Under the pieces are notes generated by a model. That model saw only the letters and a program-made list of their open reading frames with translations. It ran no database searches and was not told the DNA's origin. Shown here piece by piece: positions 1 through 8,878 of a stretch of DNA of 64,000 nt. The stretch's first letter is position 1. Every line of letters starts with the position of its first letter. The DNA comes from Arsukibacterium indicum (GTDB taxonomy: Bacteria; Pseudomonadota; Gammaproteobacteria; Enterobacterales; Alteromonadaceae), in NCBI RefSeq assembly GCF_019100565.1, contig NZ_JAHRID010000001.1, positions 434,001-498,000 of the forward strand. The letters are read 5' to 3'. The translations under genes and the position numbers were made by a program.

Positions 1-529
1 TGCCAGGCAATATGGTGCTGAAGTACCTGCCACCCGCCCGGCAGAGCTGGCTGATGATCACACTGGCACCAGCGCCGTGGTGCGTTATGAGTTAAGCCAG
101 CTGCTGCAACAAGGTGCAAAAATCAGCTATTGCTGCTGTATTTACGCGACCACCCCACTACTGTCAGCAGTAATGCTGCAACAGGCCTGGCAGCAGTTGA
201 GCAGAGAGCCTGCACTTAACTATGTTTTTTCCGCTGCCCGCTTTTCTTTTCCTATTCAACGCGCACTACTGCAAACAGCCAGTGGTGTCAGGCCATTTGA
301 TAGTAGCAGCATCGGCAAACGCTCCCAGGATTTAGCCCCCACTTTTCACGACGCCGGTCAGTTTTACTGGGGACGAACTGCCGCATGGCTTGATAACAAA
401 GCAATATTTGCCGACCACAGCAAAATGCTGATATTACCGGATCATCTGGTACAGGACATTGATACCAGTGAAGACTGGCATCGTGCAGAACTGCTCTTTC
501 AACTACTGCAACAGGAACCACCCCGGTGA
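1..529 (+). CDS. pseF: Pseudaminic acid cytidylyltransferase, 3' part (start lies left of window)
   Basis: About 175 C-terminal residues are present; the frame is open to the left edge from base 2, so the GTG at 77 is not the start. PseF couples pseudaminic acid to CMP, the last step before transfer to flagellin. Seen: a DDHTGTSAVV segment, a CCIYATTPLL core strand, the PFPIQRA-like FSFPIQRAL segment and the family-typical FHDAGQFYWGR motif. It ends in a GTGA overlap with pseG, and the following pseG and pseI confirm the pathway. pseB and pseC are not in the window. Family assignment is strong. Confidence 0.9.
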   Translation, partial: ARQYGAEVPATRPAELADDHTGTSAVVRYELSQLLQQGAKISYCCCIYATTPLLSAVMLQQAWQQLSREPALNYVFSAARFSFPIQRALLQTASGVRPFDSSSIGKRSQDLAPTFHDAGQFYWGRTAAWLDNKAIFADHSKMLILPDHLVQDIDTSEDWHRAELLFQLLQQEPPR

Positions 530-1575
530 ATGTGGTTTTTCGCTGTGATGCGTCAGTTGAAATTGGCTCTGGCCATGTTATGCGTTGCCTGACCCTGGCC
601 AACGCCCTGGCGACTTCTTTGACAACGACTGCCAACATTCACTTTATCTGCCGGGCAGAGCCCGGTCACCTGGCATCGCTGATTGAGCAGCATGGCTATC
701 AAATCAGTTTGCTCAGCGCAGCATCAAGTATCACCGAAGTCAGCGATGCCAGGCAGTCGTTGTCGGTTATTGACGAGGATTGTCAGTTACTGATTGTTGA
801 CCACTACAGGCTTGCCGCCGAATATAGCCAGCAGCTCCGGCAGCGTTGCCATAAAATCATGGTAATTGATGATCTAGCCAACCGCCGGCATGATTGCGAT
901 ATATTACTGGACCAGAATTTTTTACCTGATGCTGAGTCTCGTTATCAACAGCTGGTATCTGAGCAATGCTTGCAACTGCTTGGGCCCCGCTATGTATTGC
1001 TGCGCGAGGAGTTTTATCAGCGGCAAACGCCTTTGTTCAGCGAACGGCAAAACCGTTTGTTGGTTTTTTTTGGCGGGGCAGACCCCTTTAATTTAACTAA
1101 AATGGCGGTGCAAGCGCTTAGCGAGCTAAAGTTTCCGGACCTGACTGCCGATATTGTAATTGGGGCAACACATCCATTGCGCTCAGAGCTGGAACACAGC
1201 TGTGCAGTGCTACCCGGGGTGTCTTTACATGTGCAGTGCAATTATATGGCACGCTTGATGTACCAGGCGCGACTCATGCTTGGTGCCGGCGGTGCCAGCC
1301 ACTGGGAAAGATGCAAATGTGCCCTGCCAGCATTGGTAGTGACTGTGGCCGAAAATCAGCAGGCGACCACAGCCTATTTAGCCAGACTGGGAGCCTGCGT
1401 GTGGTTGGGTCAGGCTGCTGAGATGTCAGCCGGTTACTTTGCAGAGCAATTGCGCTATTACCTGACTCAACCCGCGCTGTTAAACGGTATCAGTGCACAA
1501 GCGGCCACGTTAATGCCTGCAACTGGCGGAACGCAAGCCGTTGTCAGCGCCATTAAAACATTAGTAAGAGGTTAA
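526..1575 (+). CDS. pseG: UDP-2,4-diacetamido-2,4,6-trideoxy-beta-L-altropyranose hydrolase
   Basis: 349 residues, normal for PseG. The enzyme releases UDP from the 2,4-diacetamido sugar so that PseI can condense it with phosphoenolpyruvate. The N-terminus shows the diagnostic GSGHVMRCLTLA segment with the conserved catalytic-region His (about residue 18). The C-terminal half has the MurG/GT28-like fold signature LVFFGGADPFN and a Gly-rich GAGGASHWE loop. The GTG start overlaps the pseF stop by four bases (GTGA), implying translational coupling. Confidence 0.93.
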   Translation: MNVVFRCDASVEIGSGHVMRCLTLANALATSLTTTANIHFICRAEPGHLASLIEQHGYQISLLSAASSITEVSDARQSLSVIDEDCQLLIVDHYRLAAEYSQQLRQRCHKIMVIDDLANRRHDCDILLDQNFLPDAESRYQQLVSEQCLQLLGPRYVLLREEFYQRQTPLFSERQNRLLVFFGGADPFNLTKMAVQALSELKFPDLTADIVIGATHPLRSELEHSCAVLPGVSLHVQCNYMARLMYQARLMLGAGGASHWERCKCALPALVVTVAENQQATTAYLARLGACVWLGQAAEMSAGYFAEQLRYYLTQPALLNGISAQAATLMPATGGTQAVVSAIKTLVRG

Positions 1576-1577
1576 TT

Positions 1578-2642
1578 ATGTCGGATTTTGTGCTTGGGAA
1601 TAAACGAATTGGCCCCGGGCAACCGCCTTTTATTATTGCTGAATTGTCTGGCAATCATGATCAGTCACTGGATAAAGCATTGGCGATGGTGGATGCAGCT
1701 GCAGAGTGTGGTGCTGACGCTATCAAAATTCAAACCTATACTGCCGATAGCATGACGCTTGATATCAGGCATGGCGACTTTGTCATTAACGATCCGGGCA
1801 ATCTTTGGCAGGGCCAGTCGCTATATCAGTTATACCAATTGGCTATGACCCCATGGGATTGGCATCAGGCGATTTTTGAGCGGGCCCGGCATCATGGCAT
1901 GCTGGCATTCAGCACCCCCTTTGATTTAACGGCTGTAGATTTTTTAGAGCAGCTTAATGTCCCCTGCTATAAAATCGCTTCGTTTGAAAACAGTGATCAT
2001 GCGTTACTGGCAGCGGTAGCCAAAACCGGTAAGCCAGTAATAATGTCGACCGGCATGGCCACCCAGACCGAGTTGGCTGAATCAGTTGAAGTCCTTAAAG
2101 ACAATGGCTGTACTGAGCTGATCTTACTAAAATGCACCAGCCACTACCCCGCAGATCCGGTTGATGCCAACTTAGCTACTATCCCGCATTTAGCCGCTCT
2201 GTTTGACTGTCAGGTTGGTTTATCTGATCACACGGCAGGCCTTGGGGTAGCTGTGGCCAGTGTGGTACTGGGTGCCACCGTTATTGAAAAACATTTTGTA
2301 CTGGATCGCAGCGAAGGCGGCGTTGATGCAGAGTTCTCTCTTGAACCTGCTGAGTTCAAGGCACTGGTACAGGAATGTAAACGGGCCGCTGTTGCCCTGG
2401 GTCAGGTGACATATGGCGGCACAGCAAGTGAACAGGCTTCACGTAAATACCGGCGCTCATTGTATATTGCGGAAGATATCCGGGCTGGCGAGGTATTTAC
2501 CGAAACTAACCTGCGCTCGGTGCGTCCGGGCCATGGCCTGGCGCCTAAATATCTGCCGTTGTTTTTGGGCCGGCCCGCCAGTCAACCGCTGACAAAAGGC
2601 ACCCCCCTGAGCTGGGATCATTTAACCAAAGGCAATGCTTAG
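1578..2642 (+). CDS. pseI: Pseudaminic acid synthase (NeuB family)
   Basis: 354 residues: a TIM-barrel NeuB domain (about 1-270) plus a C-terminal SAF/antifreeze-like domain (about 290-350, ending around SVRPGHGLAPKYLPLFLG). It condenses 2,4-diacetamido-2,4,6-trideoxy-L-altrose with PEP. Typical motifs seen: FIIAELSGNHDQSLDKA, ADAIKIQTY, KIASFE, STGMA, HYPADP, GLSDHT and VIEKHF. The SGNH form of the first motif is the PseI version; sialate and legionaminate synthases usually read IGxNH. It begins two bases after pseG and overlaps the next gene by eight. Confidence 0.93.
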   Translation: MSDFVLGNKRIGPGQPPFIIAELSGNHDQSLDKALAMVDAAAECGADAIKIQTYTADSMTLDIRHGDFVINDPGNLWQGQSLYQLYQLAMTPWDWHQAIFERARHHGMLAFSTPFDLTAVDFLEQLNVPCYKIASFENSDHALLAAVAKTGKPVIMSTGMATQTELAESVEVLKDNGCTELILLKCTSHYPADPVDANLATIPHLAALFDCQVGLSDHTAGLGVAVASVVLGATVIEKHFVLDRSEGGVDAEFSLEPAEFKALVQECKRAAVALGQVTYGGTASEQASRKYRRSLYIAEDIRAGEVFTETNLRSVRPGHGLAPKYLPLFLGRPASQPLTKGTPLSWDHLTKGNA

Positions 2643-3345
2643 CGTGGCAACGTATCTGGTAGCAACAGTGAAAAGCTGGAATATTGAAGCTTTTCAGAAA
2701 TATACGGCTGACTTACCTGGAAACTGGCAACTGATTACCAGCCGGGAGCAACTGACCCGTGACTATTTAGCTGAGTTAAAGCCCACTTATATTTTTTTTC
2801 CTCACTGGAACTGGAAGGTACCTGCTGACATTACCGGTCGCTATTGCTGTGTATGCTTTCATATGACAGATCTGCCCTTTGGCAGAGGTGGCAGCCCGTT
2901 ACAAAATCTTATTTTAAGCGGTGCGACAGAGACAAAACTGACTGCATTACAAATGACAGAACATTTGGATGCAGGCCCGATATTTGGCAAACTACCGTTA
3001 TCACTGGCTGGTACGGCAACCGACATTTTCCAACGCGCTGCACCTCTGGTTTACCAGCTGATTAGTCAGATCATCAGCCAGCAACTTTCCGCCCTGCCAC
3101 AGCAGGGTGATGCAACGTATTTTGACCGGCGTAGTCCGGCGCAAAGTAAGTTGCCGGAGGGCATGACTGCGGCCAGGCTATACGACTTTATCCGGATGCT
3201 GGATGGCGAAGGTTACCCGGCGGCCTATATTGAATATAACGGTTGGCGGCTGGAATTTAGTGCCGCTGCCCTCGATAATGATGGTCAGCTTTCGGCGAAT
3301 GTCCGATTTTTGCCGGCCAGTTCATCAGGTGGAGAGCAAGTGTGA
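2635..3345 (+). CDS. Formyltransferase-family protein of the flagellin sugar cluster
   Basis: 236 residues with a Formyl_trans_N-like (methionyl-tRNA formyltransferase type) fold. Seen: the CFHMTDLPFGRGGSPLQN segment, equivalent to the catalytic HxSLLPxxxG region, and HLDAGPIFGK, equivalent to the DxGPI motif. A short C-terminal extension (about 190-236) replaces the tRNA-binding domain of true Fmt, so it probably acts on a small amino-sugar substrate. The ATG overlaps the pseI stop by eight bases. Likely role: N-formylation or other one-carbon acyl decoration of the sugar. The exact acceptor is unknown. Confidence 0.72.
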   Translation: MLSVATYLVATVKSWNIEAFQKYTADLPGNWQLITSREQLTRDYLAELKPTYIFFPHWNWKVPADITGRYCCVCFHMTDLPFGRGGSPLQNLILSGATETKLTALQMTEHLDAGPIFGKLPLSLAGTATDIFQRAAPLVYQLISQIISQQLSALPQQGDATYFDRRSPAQSKLPEGMTAARLYDFIRMLDGEGYPAAYIEYNGWRLEFSAAALDNDGQLSANVRFLPASSSGGEQV

Positions 3346-4016
3346 AAACAGTCGTAGTTGTGGCAGCACACCCTGACGATGAAGTGCTGGGCTGTGCCGG
3401 TACTATTGCCCTGCATAGCGCCGCTGGTGACAGGGTGCACGTGATATTTATGGCTGACGGGGAAAAGTCCAGATCCGCGCAAACTCCGCAGTTGGCCAGC
3501 CGTAAAAAAGCAGCTCATGCCGCAGCTGGCATATTGGGCGTGCAGTCTGTCCGGTTTTTAGATTTTGCTGACAATGCGATGGACAGTGTGCCACTGCTAT
3601 CAGTTAACCAGGCATTAGAAAAAGCCTTACAGCCGTTGCAACCAGAGCTTGTTTACACCCATTTTGGTGGCGATTTAAATATTGACCACCGACTAACCTA
3701 TCAGGCCGTGCTTACCGCATGCCGGCCCCAGCCAGGCCAGAGTGTACGCCGTATCTGTTGTTTTGAGGTGCCTAGCAGCACAGAGTGGTCAGCGCAGCAG
3801 GAAGCACCATTTCGTCCCCAGCTATTTGTGGATATCAGTTCAGTACTGCAGCAGGTTAATGAAGCATTGCAATGTTATGCCGCTGAACTAAGGCCCTGGC
3901 CACACAGTCGCTCATTACAGGCTATTAGTCTGCGCCAGCAGTGGCGCGGCAGTAACGTAGGCCTGACCGCCGCTGAGGCATTTATGGTTGAACGCGAAAT
4001 CAGGCTGGCGCTATGA
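3342..4016 (+). CDS. PIG-L/LmbE family N-deacetylase
   Basis: 224 residues. The N-terminal AHPDDEVLGC motif (about residues 8-17) is the zinc-binding signature of the PIG-L/LmbE/MshB family, and FGGDLNIDHRLTYQAV supplies the second zinc-binding segment. These enzymes remove N-acetyl groups from amino sugars. The GTG start overlaps the formyltransferase stop (GTGA), preceded by GGAG at 3331. Beside a formyltransferase and an acyl-activation set, a deacetylase suggests that one acetamido group of the nonulosonate or its precursor is removed and replaced. Substrate is inferred. Confidence 0.82.
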   Translation: MKTVVVVAAHPDDEVLGCAGTIALHSAAGDRVHVIFMADGEKSRSAQTPQLASRKKAAHAAAGILGVQSVRFLDFADNAMDSVPLLSVNQALEKALQPLQPELVYTHFGGDLNIDHRLTYQAVLTACRPQPGQSVRRICCFEVPSSTEWSAQQEAPFRPQLFVDISSVLQQVNEALQCYAAELRPWPHSRSLQAISLRQQWRGSNVGLTAAEAFMVEREIRLAL

Positions 4017-4624
4017 GCCCAAATTTAAGCAACAAAGTGTATCCGCGCAGCACATTCAGCCGATTGCAGCAAGCCGAACTCGCCCAACTCTGGCATTGGC
4101 GCAACCAGCCCAGTATTCGCCAGAATATGCATAATAGTAAAGAGATAAGCTGGCCTGAGCATCAGGCCTGGTTTGCGCAACTACCCGACTCGGGTAAAAC
4201 CTTTTATATTTTCCGTCAGAATGAGCGCCCTATAGGCGCGCTATACTTTGATCCTGTTGGCGATTGTGGCCTTGAGTGGGGTTGTTACCTCGGCGAAACT
4301 GATGTCTGGCCTGGCAGTGGCTTAATGCTGGAAATTGCTGCACTGGATTACGCTGCAGCTAAGCCAGGGATCAGTTTTCTGCATGCTGAGGTGCTATCTT
4401 TTAATCAAAGCGTGATAAATATGCATCGCTTATTTGGTTATCAGGGCTGTGAGGATAAACCTTGTGGGGGGCAATCAGCCACGTCTGAGGCACAGCATAG
4501 CGAACACTGCGTTAAAGTATTTCAGTATAAAACCGCAGACTGGCGGGCTAAGCGCAGCCAAATTCTGGCAAAATTACCTAAACAAATTAGTGCAGCTGCC
4601 GAATTTATTGACTTTCAGGACTAG
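4013..4624 (+). CDS. pseH: GNAT N-acetyltransferase, PseH-like
   Basis: 203 residues; the first 150 or so fit the GNAT fold used by PseH, the N-acetyltransferase acting on UDP-4-amino-4,6-dideoxy-L-AltNAc. Seen: WHWRNQPSIRQNM near the N-terminus, WPEHQAWF, and the late NQSVINMHRLFGYQ segment common in sugar acetyltransferases of this group. It is longer than usual PseH, with about 40 extra C-terminal residues. The start overlaps the deacetylase stop (ATGA). Because an ACP gene follows, the donor could be an acyl-ACP instead of acetyl-CoA. The PseH name is probable, not certain. Confidence 0.68.
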   Translation: MSPNLSNKVYPRSTFSRLQQAELAQLWHWRNQPSIRQNMHNSKEISWPEHQAWFAQLPDSGKTFYIFRQNERPIGALYFDPVGDCGLEWGCYLGETDVWPGSGLMLEIAALDYAAAKPGISFLHAEVLSFNQSVINMHRLFGYQGCEDKPCGGQSATSEAQHSEHCVKVFQYKTADWRAKRSQILAKLPKQISAAAEFIDFQD

Positions 4625-4627
4625 CTA

Positions 4628-4900
4628 ATGACCAAAACAGATTTACACCATCAGATCAGAAACTGCCTGCAGCAAGTAGCAGAGTTGGCAAATTGCCAAC
4701 TGATCGAGCCAGTTACCGATGATACTGTGCTACTACAAAGTGGCCTCGACTCACTGGGGTTTGCCATGCTGGTTGCTCAGTTGGAAGAAGAATTAGGTTT
4801 TGACCCTTTCAGTGAAATGGAAATCGCCGTTTACCCCCGCACTTTTGCCGAATTTGTCAGCATATACCAGCAATATCAGCTTAAATATGCCGGAGGCTAA
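4628..4900 (+). CDS. Acyl carrier protein
   Basis: 90 residues with the phosphopantetheine attachment motif GLDSLGFAML (Ser about residue 41) and an acidic helical fold typical of stand-alone carrier proteins. It sits three bases after the acetyltransferase and directly abuts an adenylation-type ligase. It should carry an activated acyl group as a 4'-phosphopantetheine thioester for the neighbouring ligase, reductase and acyltransferase. It is not the fatty-acid acpP, which lies elsewhere in proteobacterial genomes beside fabD/fabG/fabF. Confidence 0.88.
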   Translation: MTKTDLHHQIRNCLQQVAELANCQLIEPVTDDTVLLQSGLDSLGFAMLVAQLEEELGFDPFSEMEIAVYPRTFAEFVSIYQQYQLKYAGG

Positions 4901-6181
4901 ATGAGCGGTAGTCTGCTGGCGCTAATGGAGCGCCACCCCGGCGATTCGCCTGCGTTAAAATATCGCCAGACAGCTACTGCCCCGTTAGTGACAGTCAGTT
5001 ATCGGCAACTGCAGCAGCTGGCACTGGCAAAACGCCGGCAAGCTGCTAATTTACAACAGCAAGCAGTAAATATACGCTATCGGGACATTGCCGATTTTAT
5101 CTGCAGCCTGCTGGCATATGATGGATTTTGTTCGGCGTTATATTTACTGCCAGATCATAATGTGGCTCCTGCAGGCATGCTATTCATTGCATCTGAAACC
5201 ATGACAGATCAGCGCCTTCCTGTTGATAGCCGTTGGTATCTTGCAACATCAGGTACCACCGGGACCCCAAAATGGATAGGACATAGCCTGCAACAACTGA
5301 CTAAAACGGTGAGCACCCGCGCATCCGGCAACACACTATGCTGGGGGTTAGTATATCAACCCTTCCGTTTTGCCGGTTTACAAGTTGTGTTGCAGAGCCT
5401 GATCTCAGGAGCCTGCCTTATCGATGCCAGTGACGGCGATATTGAACAGCGGTTTGATACTCTGGTTGAGGGCAACGTAACAGCGCTGTCAGCTACCCCG
5501 TCACTTTGGCGGCAATTTCTGTTTAGCGGCAAGGCCACGGCACTTCAATTACAGCAGCTGACTCTTGGTGGTGAGATTGCCGACCAGCCATTATTAAACC
5601 GGCTGAGCCAGCTTTATCCAACAGCACAACTTCGCCACATTTATGCTTCTACTGAAGCGGGCGTAGCCTTTGCGGTAAACGATGGCAAGGCAGGTTTCCC
5701 CAGAGACTATCTGGAGCAGGGTTATTATGATTTGCAGTTTAAAGTGGATGCAAAACACCATCTCTGGCTGAAAAATTCAGCTTTGTTTGGGCCAGAGTTA
5801 GCGACCAGAGTGGATGCTGCAGGCTTTCTGGATACCGAAGATCTGGTTGAGTTAACCCCAGAACGCGTCTTGTTTCTGGGCCGGGCCAGTGGGGTCATCA
5901 ACGTTGGTGGCAATAAGGTACATCCGGAGCAGGTTGAACAGGTTGTACTGCAGGTACCCGGCGTAGCAGCCTGCCGGGTATATGGCAAAAGCAGCAGCAT
6001 TTTGGGCCAGTTGGTGATGGCTGAGCTGGTTGCAGAGCCAGATACTGTTCCTGAAGAACTGATTGGCCGGGTAAAAGCGCATTGTCAGCAGCAGCTACAG
6101 CGCCACCAGATCCCGTTTAAAATCCAGGTGGTAGCGGCTTTACCGCTGGCCGGCAGTGGTAAACAGGTAAGGATAGTCTAA
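4901..6181 (+). CDS. ANL-superfamily acyl-activating enzyme (AMP-dependent ligase)
   Basis: 426 residues, shorter than usual ANL enzymes because the N-terminal portion is reduced. Core motifs are intact: YLATSGTTGTPK (P-loop, A3), YASTEAG (A5), TEDLVEL (A7), GRASGVINVGGNKVHPEQVE (hinge, A8) and PLAGSGKQVR (A10 with catalytic Lys). It should adenylate a carboxylic acid and load it onto the adjacent carrier protein. It begins at the base after the ACP stop and shares one base with the next gene (TAATG). The acid is unknown; a short hydroxy or keto acid is plausible given the neighbouring reductase. Confidence 0.82.
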   Translation: MSGSLLALMERHPGDSPALKYRQTATAPLVTVSYRQLQQLALAKRRQAANLQQQAVNIRYRDIADFICSLLAYDGFCSALYLLPDHNVAPAGMLFIASETMTDQRLPVDSRWYLATSGTTGTPKWIGHSLQQLTKTVSTRASGNTLCWGLVYQPFRFAGLQVVLQSLISGACLIDASDGDIEQRFDTLVEGNVTALSATPSLWRQFLFSGKATALQLQQLTLGGEIADQPLLNRLSQLYPTAQLRHIYASTEAGVAFAVNDGKAGFPRDYLEQGYYDLQFKVDAKHHLWLKNSALFGPELATRVDAAGFLDTEDLVELTPERVLFLGRASGVINVGGNKVHPEQVEQVVLQVPGVAACRVYGKSSSILGQLVMAELVAEPDTVPEELIGRVKAHCQQQLQRHQIPFKIQVVAALPLAGSGKQVRIV

Positions 6182-6903
6182 TGAGAAAACTAGTGGTGGT
6201 TAGCGGTGCCAGTCGTGGTTTAGGCCTGGCCATTTGCCGCCAGTTATTGCAAACCGGTTATGCGGTGCTGGCGCTGGCCAGAACCCACAGCCAGGATTTG
6301 CAACAGCTACAACAGCAACAGCCTGCGTTGCATTTTATGGCCGCTGACCTGGCTGAACTAGCTGAGATACCGGCACTGTGCAGTCGTATTGTTAAGGCAT
6401 TTGGCCGTCCTTACGCGCTCATTAACAACGCTGCTGTGGGTTATGATGGTGTATTGGCAACCATGCATAACAGTGAGATTGGTAGTTTACTTAATATCAA
6501 CGTGCAGGCACCAATCTTGCTTAGTAAATACCTGCTGCGACCGATGTTGCTGAATCAAAGCGGCAGGATCGTCAATATTTCGTCGATTATCGCCCGTACC
6601 GGCTTTAATGGCCTGAGCGTATACGCTGCCAGCAAAGCGGCGCTGGAAGGGTTTAGTAAATCATTAGCAAGAGAAGTGGGTAAAGCCGGCATCACAGTAA
6701 ACTGCGTGGCACCGGGTTATATGCAAACAGAGATGACGAGTAGCTTACAAGGTGACAAGCTGGAAAGCATTAAACGGCGCAGCCCTTTGGGCCGGCTGGC
6801 GACCCCGGACGATGCGGCAGCGGCTGTGCTGTATTTGCTAAGTGAGCAAGCCGGTGCAGTAACGGGCACCGTGATCACCGTGGATGCAGGGAGTACGGCT
6901 TAA
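6181..6903 (+). CDS. Short-chain dehydrogenase/reductase (FabG-like)
   Basis: 240 residues, the usual length for classical SDRs. Seen: cofactor loop SGASRGLGLA (residues 8-17), NNAAVG, catalytic Ser in VNISSI, the YxxxK motif in VYAASKAAL and the APGYMQTEM segment. Similarity to 3-oxoacyl-ACP reductases, plus the ACP and ligase immediately upstream, suggests it reduces an ACP-bound keto-acyl group to a hydroxy-acyl group before transfer to the sugar. An alternative is a sugar keto-reductase. Enzyme class is sure, substrate is not. Confidence 0.83.
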   Translation: MRKLVVVSGASRGLGLAICRQLLQTGYAVLALARTHSQDLQQLQQQQPALHFMAADLAELAEIPALCSRIVKAFGRPYALINNAAVGYDGVLATMHNSEIGSLLNINVQAPILLSKYLLRPMLLNQSGRIVNISSIIARTGFNGLSVYAASKAALEGFSKSLAREVGKAGITVNCVAPGYMQTEMTSSLQGDKLESIKRRSPLGRLATPDDAAAAVLYLLSEQAGAVTGTVITVDAGSTA

Positions 6904-6904
6904 C

Positions 6905-7951
6905 ATGAGTGAACAATCAACAATTTTCCGGGAAACGCAGCAGCGAATAGCCTCCTGGCTGCACAATTGCGCCGACCAGCTGACGTTATCAATGTCGTTA
7001 GGTATTTTCGGCGATCACTCTTTTGCCCGCTATATCGCTAGTGAGTTAAAGCAGCAGGGCTTCAATAAAATAACCTTTATTTCCTCAAATTGCAGCTCGT
7101 CTAAATTGGATGATTTACCGGTTATTAAACCTGCAGATGAACAACTGGCTGCTTTAAATGCTATTTTTCTCGGCTCAATGGCATTGCCGCAAAGCCAGCA
7201 AAAAATACTGGAAGATAACGGCTACAACGGCGCCATTTTTGCAGTACCAGATGGTCAGACAATGTGTACCGAACCCCGATTCGACCCGACAGATAAGCAT
7301 GCACTGGCTGCATTGAAAAACAAACATAAAGGGGAAACTTTCTTTGTTATCGGTAATGGTCCGAGTATTAATGCTACCCCACCCGAGCAACTAAAAGATG
7401 GCATCTTTATGGCGGGTAATGGCATCTTATTGCGAACTGAATTCCGACCCGATTATTATTTTTTAATAGACAGTATTTGTGTCGATGCCTGGCAGCCAAT
7501 AATCGAATCTCTGACTGTGCCAATACTGGCCGTCTCACATCTGGCAGAGCGGATGCAAGGTATTAACAACACCTTATTTTACCCGGTAAGTTATCAAACC
7601 GAATTGGCTGATCTGAACCCAGCCGACACAGGCTTTTTCAGTGGCAATACTATTATCTGCCCAATGATCCTTTTTGCAACTTATATGGGGGCTAAACGGA
7701 TTGTGATTTTGGGGGTAGATAATAACTACAGCAAACTGGCGACTAAAAACTATCACTTTCATAAAGATTACTATAAAAACACAGACTTAGTAATAGACGA
7801 GAGTACTGGCAAAAACCTCGAGTTGCGCCAGCAAACTGGCATATTACATGCAGTACGAACGGCACAGTCAATGGGAGTTGAAGTTGTGGATGCAACACCG
7901 GTTGATAATAATCTGGGGCTGGTTAAAGCAGACTATCACCAATTTATCTGA
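6905..7951 (+). CDS. DUF115/MptE-like protein of the glycan cluster
   Basis: 348 residues from the ATG at 6905, which follows the SDR stop by one base; an earlier in-frame ATG at 6884 would lie inside the SDR gene. The middle contains FFVIGNGPSINATPPEQL, the signature shared with the Maf flagellin glycosyltransferase on the opposite strand (FIIGNGPSLDN), followed by a Rossmann-like half with IVILGVDNNY. DUF115 proteins bind nucleotide-type substrates and many sit in surface-glycan clusters. It may be a second transferase or a regulator of transfer; function is unproven. Confidence 0.7.
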   Translation: MSEQSTIFRETQQRIASWLHNCADQLTLSMSLGIFGDHSFARYIASELKQQGFNKITFISSNCSSSKLDDLPVIKPADEQLAALNAIFLGSMALPQSQQKILEDNGYNGAIFAVPDGQTMCTEPRFDPTDKHALAALKNKHKGETFFVIGNGPSINATPPEQLKDGIFMAGNGILLRTEFRPDYYFLIDSICVDAWQPIIESLTVPILAVSHLAERMQGINNTLFYPVSYQTELADLNPADTGFFSGNTIICPMILFATYMGAKRIVILGVDNNYSKLATKNYHFHKDYYKNTDLVIDESTGKNLELRQQTGILHAVRTAQSMGVEVVDATPVDNNLGLVKADYHQFI

Positions 7952-7999
7952 TGATGGCACAACAAGCCTGAATATCCACCAATAACAAAAGGGGTGATG

Positions 8000-8878
8000 A
8001 TGCAAAGTAAACCGGTTTTCCAGCTTATGCGTCAGGGCGGTTTTATTTCGTCAGAAAAGTCTCTGTTACTGGCAGATAGCTGCCGGGATGAAAAAATCAG
8101 TGTGTTTCAGGATCCTAATAGCAAACTGATTTATCTGGACCCGCACTATCAGGGTAAAGCGGAAGACTATTACAGCAAAAAAGTTGTTCCTTCCAGCGCC
8201 ATTCCCCGCAATGATATGGATGTGATAGATACAGAACGACGATCTGCCTTGTTGAAACCCTTCATTGCTGGAAAACGCTGGTTAGATTTTGGCTGCGGGC
8301 CAGGCTATCAGCTAAGAGAAGACAGCCGCTTAAGCGCCGGCCACCTTGGAGTTGAGTTGAACAGCAGTAATTGCGAAGCACTGAGTAACGACGGTTACAA
8401 TGTCAGCAGTTCACTGGCTGATGTCAGTGCATTCAGGCCGCAAGTGGTCAGTATGTTTCATGTAATGGAGCATCTGGCAGATCCGGCAAACATATTGCAG
8501 CAATTAAGCAGCTTTGCGACGGAAAATGCCACTTTACTGGTAGAGGTTCCGCACGCCGGAGACTGGTTACTGCAACATGGTCCCGCTGCCTTTAAAAGCT
8601 TTACGTTCTGGTCTGAACATTTAATTTTACATACCAGAGCATCTTTACAATATGTACTTGAACAATCTGGCTGGCACCTCCAGCACATTATTGCAGTGCA
8701 ACGTTACCCGGTTTGGAATCACCTGCAATGGTGTTTGCAGCAGAAACCAACAGGTTTTACTGCTACACCGTTTGACTCAGCAGCATCTGCATTGCAACTG
8801 GCATATGAGCAGTTTCTGGCAAGCCGCGATCAAACAGATACTTTAATAGCTGTAGCAACCAGGAGATTAGCAGATTGA
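8000..8878 (+). CDS. Class I SAM-dependent methyltransferase
   Basis: About 293 residues. Motif I is WLDFGCGPGYQL (about residue 93), followed by GVELN for the ribose-binding acid and the MFHVMEHLADP post-II segment typical of Methyltransf_23 enzymes. An AAGGGG Shine-Dalgarno sequence ends at 7993; three in-frame starts follow (GTG 7994, ATG 7997, ATG 8000), and 8000 has the best spacing. It overlaps the next gene by four bases (TTGA). Probable role: O- or C-methylation of the flagellin sugar or its acyl substituent. Confidence 0.78.
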   Translation: MQSKPVFQLMRQGGFISSEKSLLLADSCRDEKISVFQDPNSKLIYLDPHYQGKAEDYYSKKVVPSSAIPRNDMDVIDTERRSALLKPFIAGKRWLDFGCGPGYQLREDSRLSAGHLGVELNSSNCEALSNDGYNVSSSLADVSAFRPQVVSMFHVMEHLADPANILQQLSSFATENATLLVEVPHAGDWLLQHGPAAFKSFTFWSEHLILHTRASLQYVLEQSGWHLQHIIAVQRYPVWNHLQWCLQQKPTGFTATPFDSAASALQLAYEQFLASRDQTDTLIAVATRRLAD

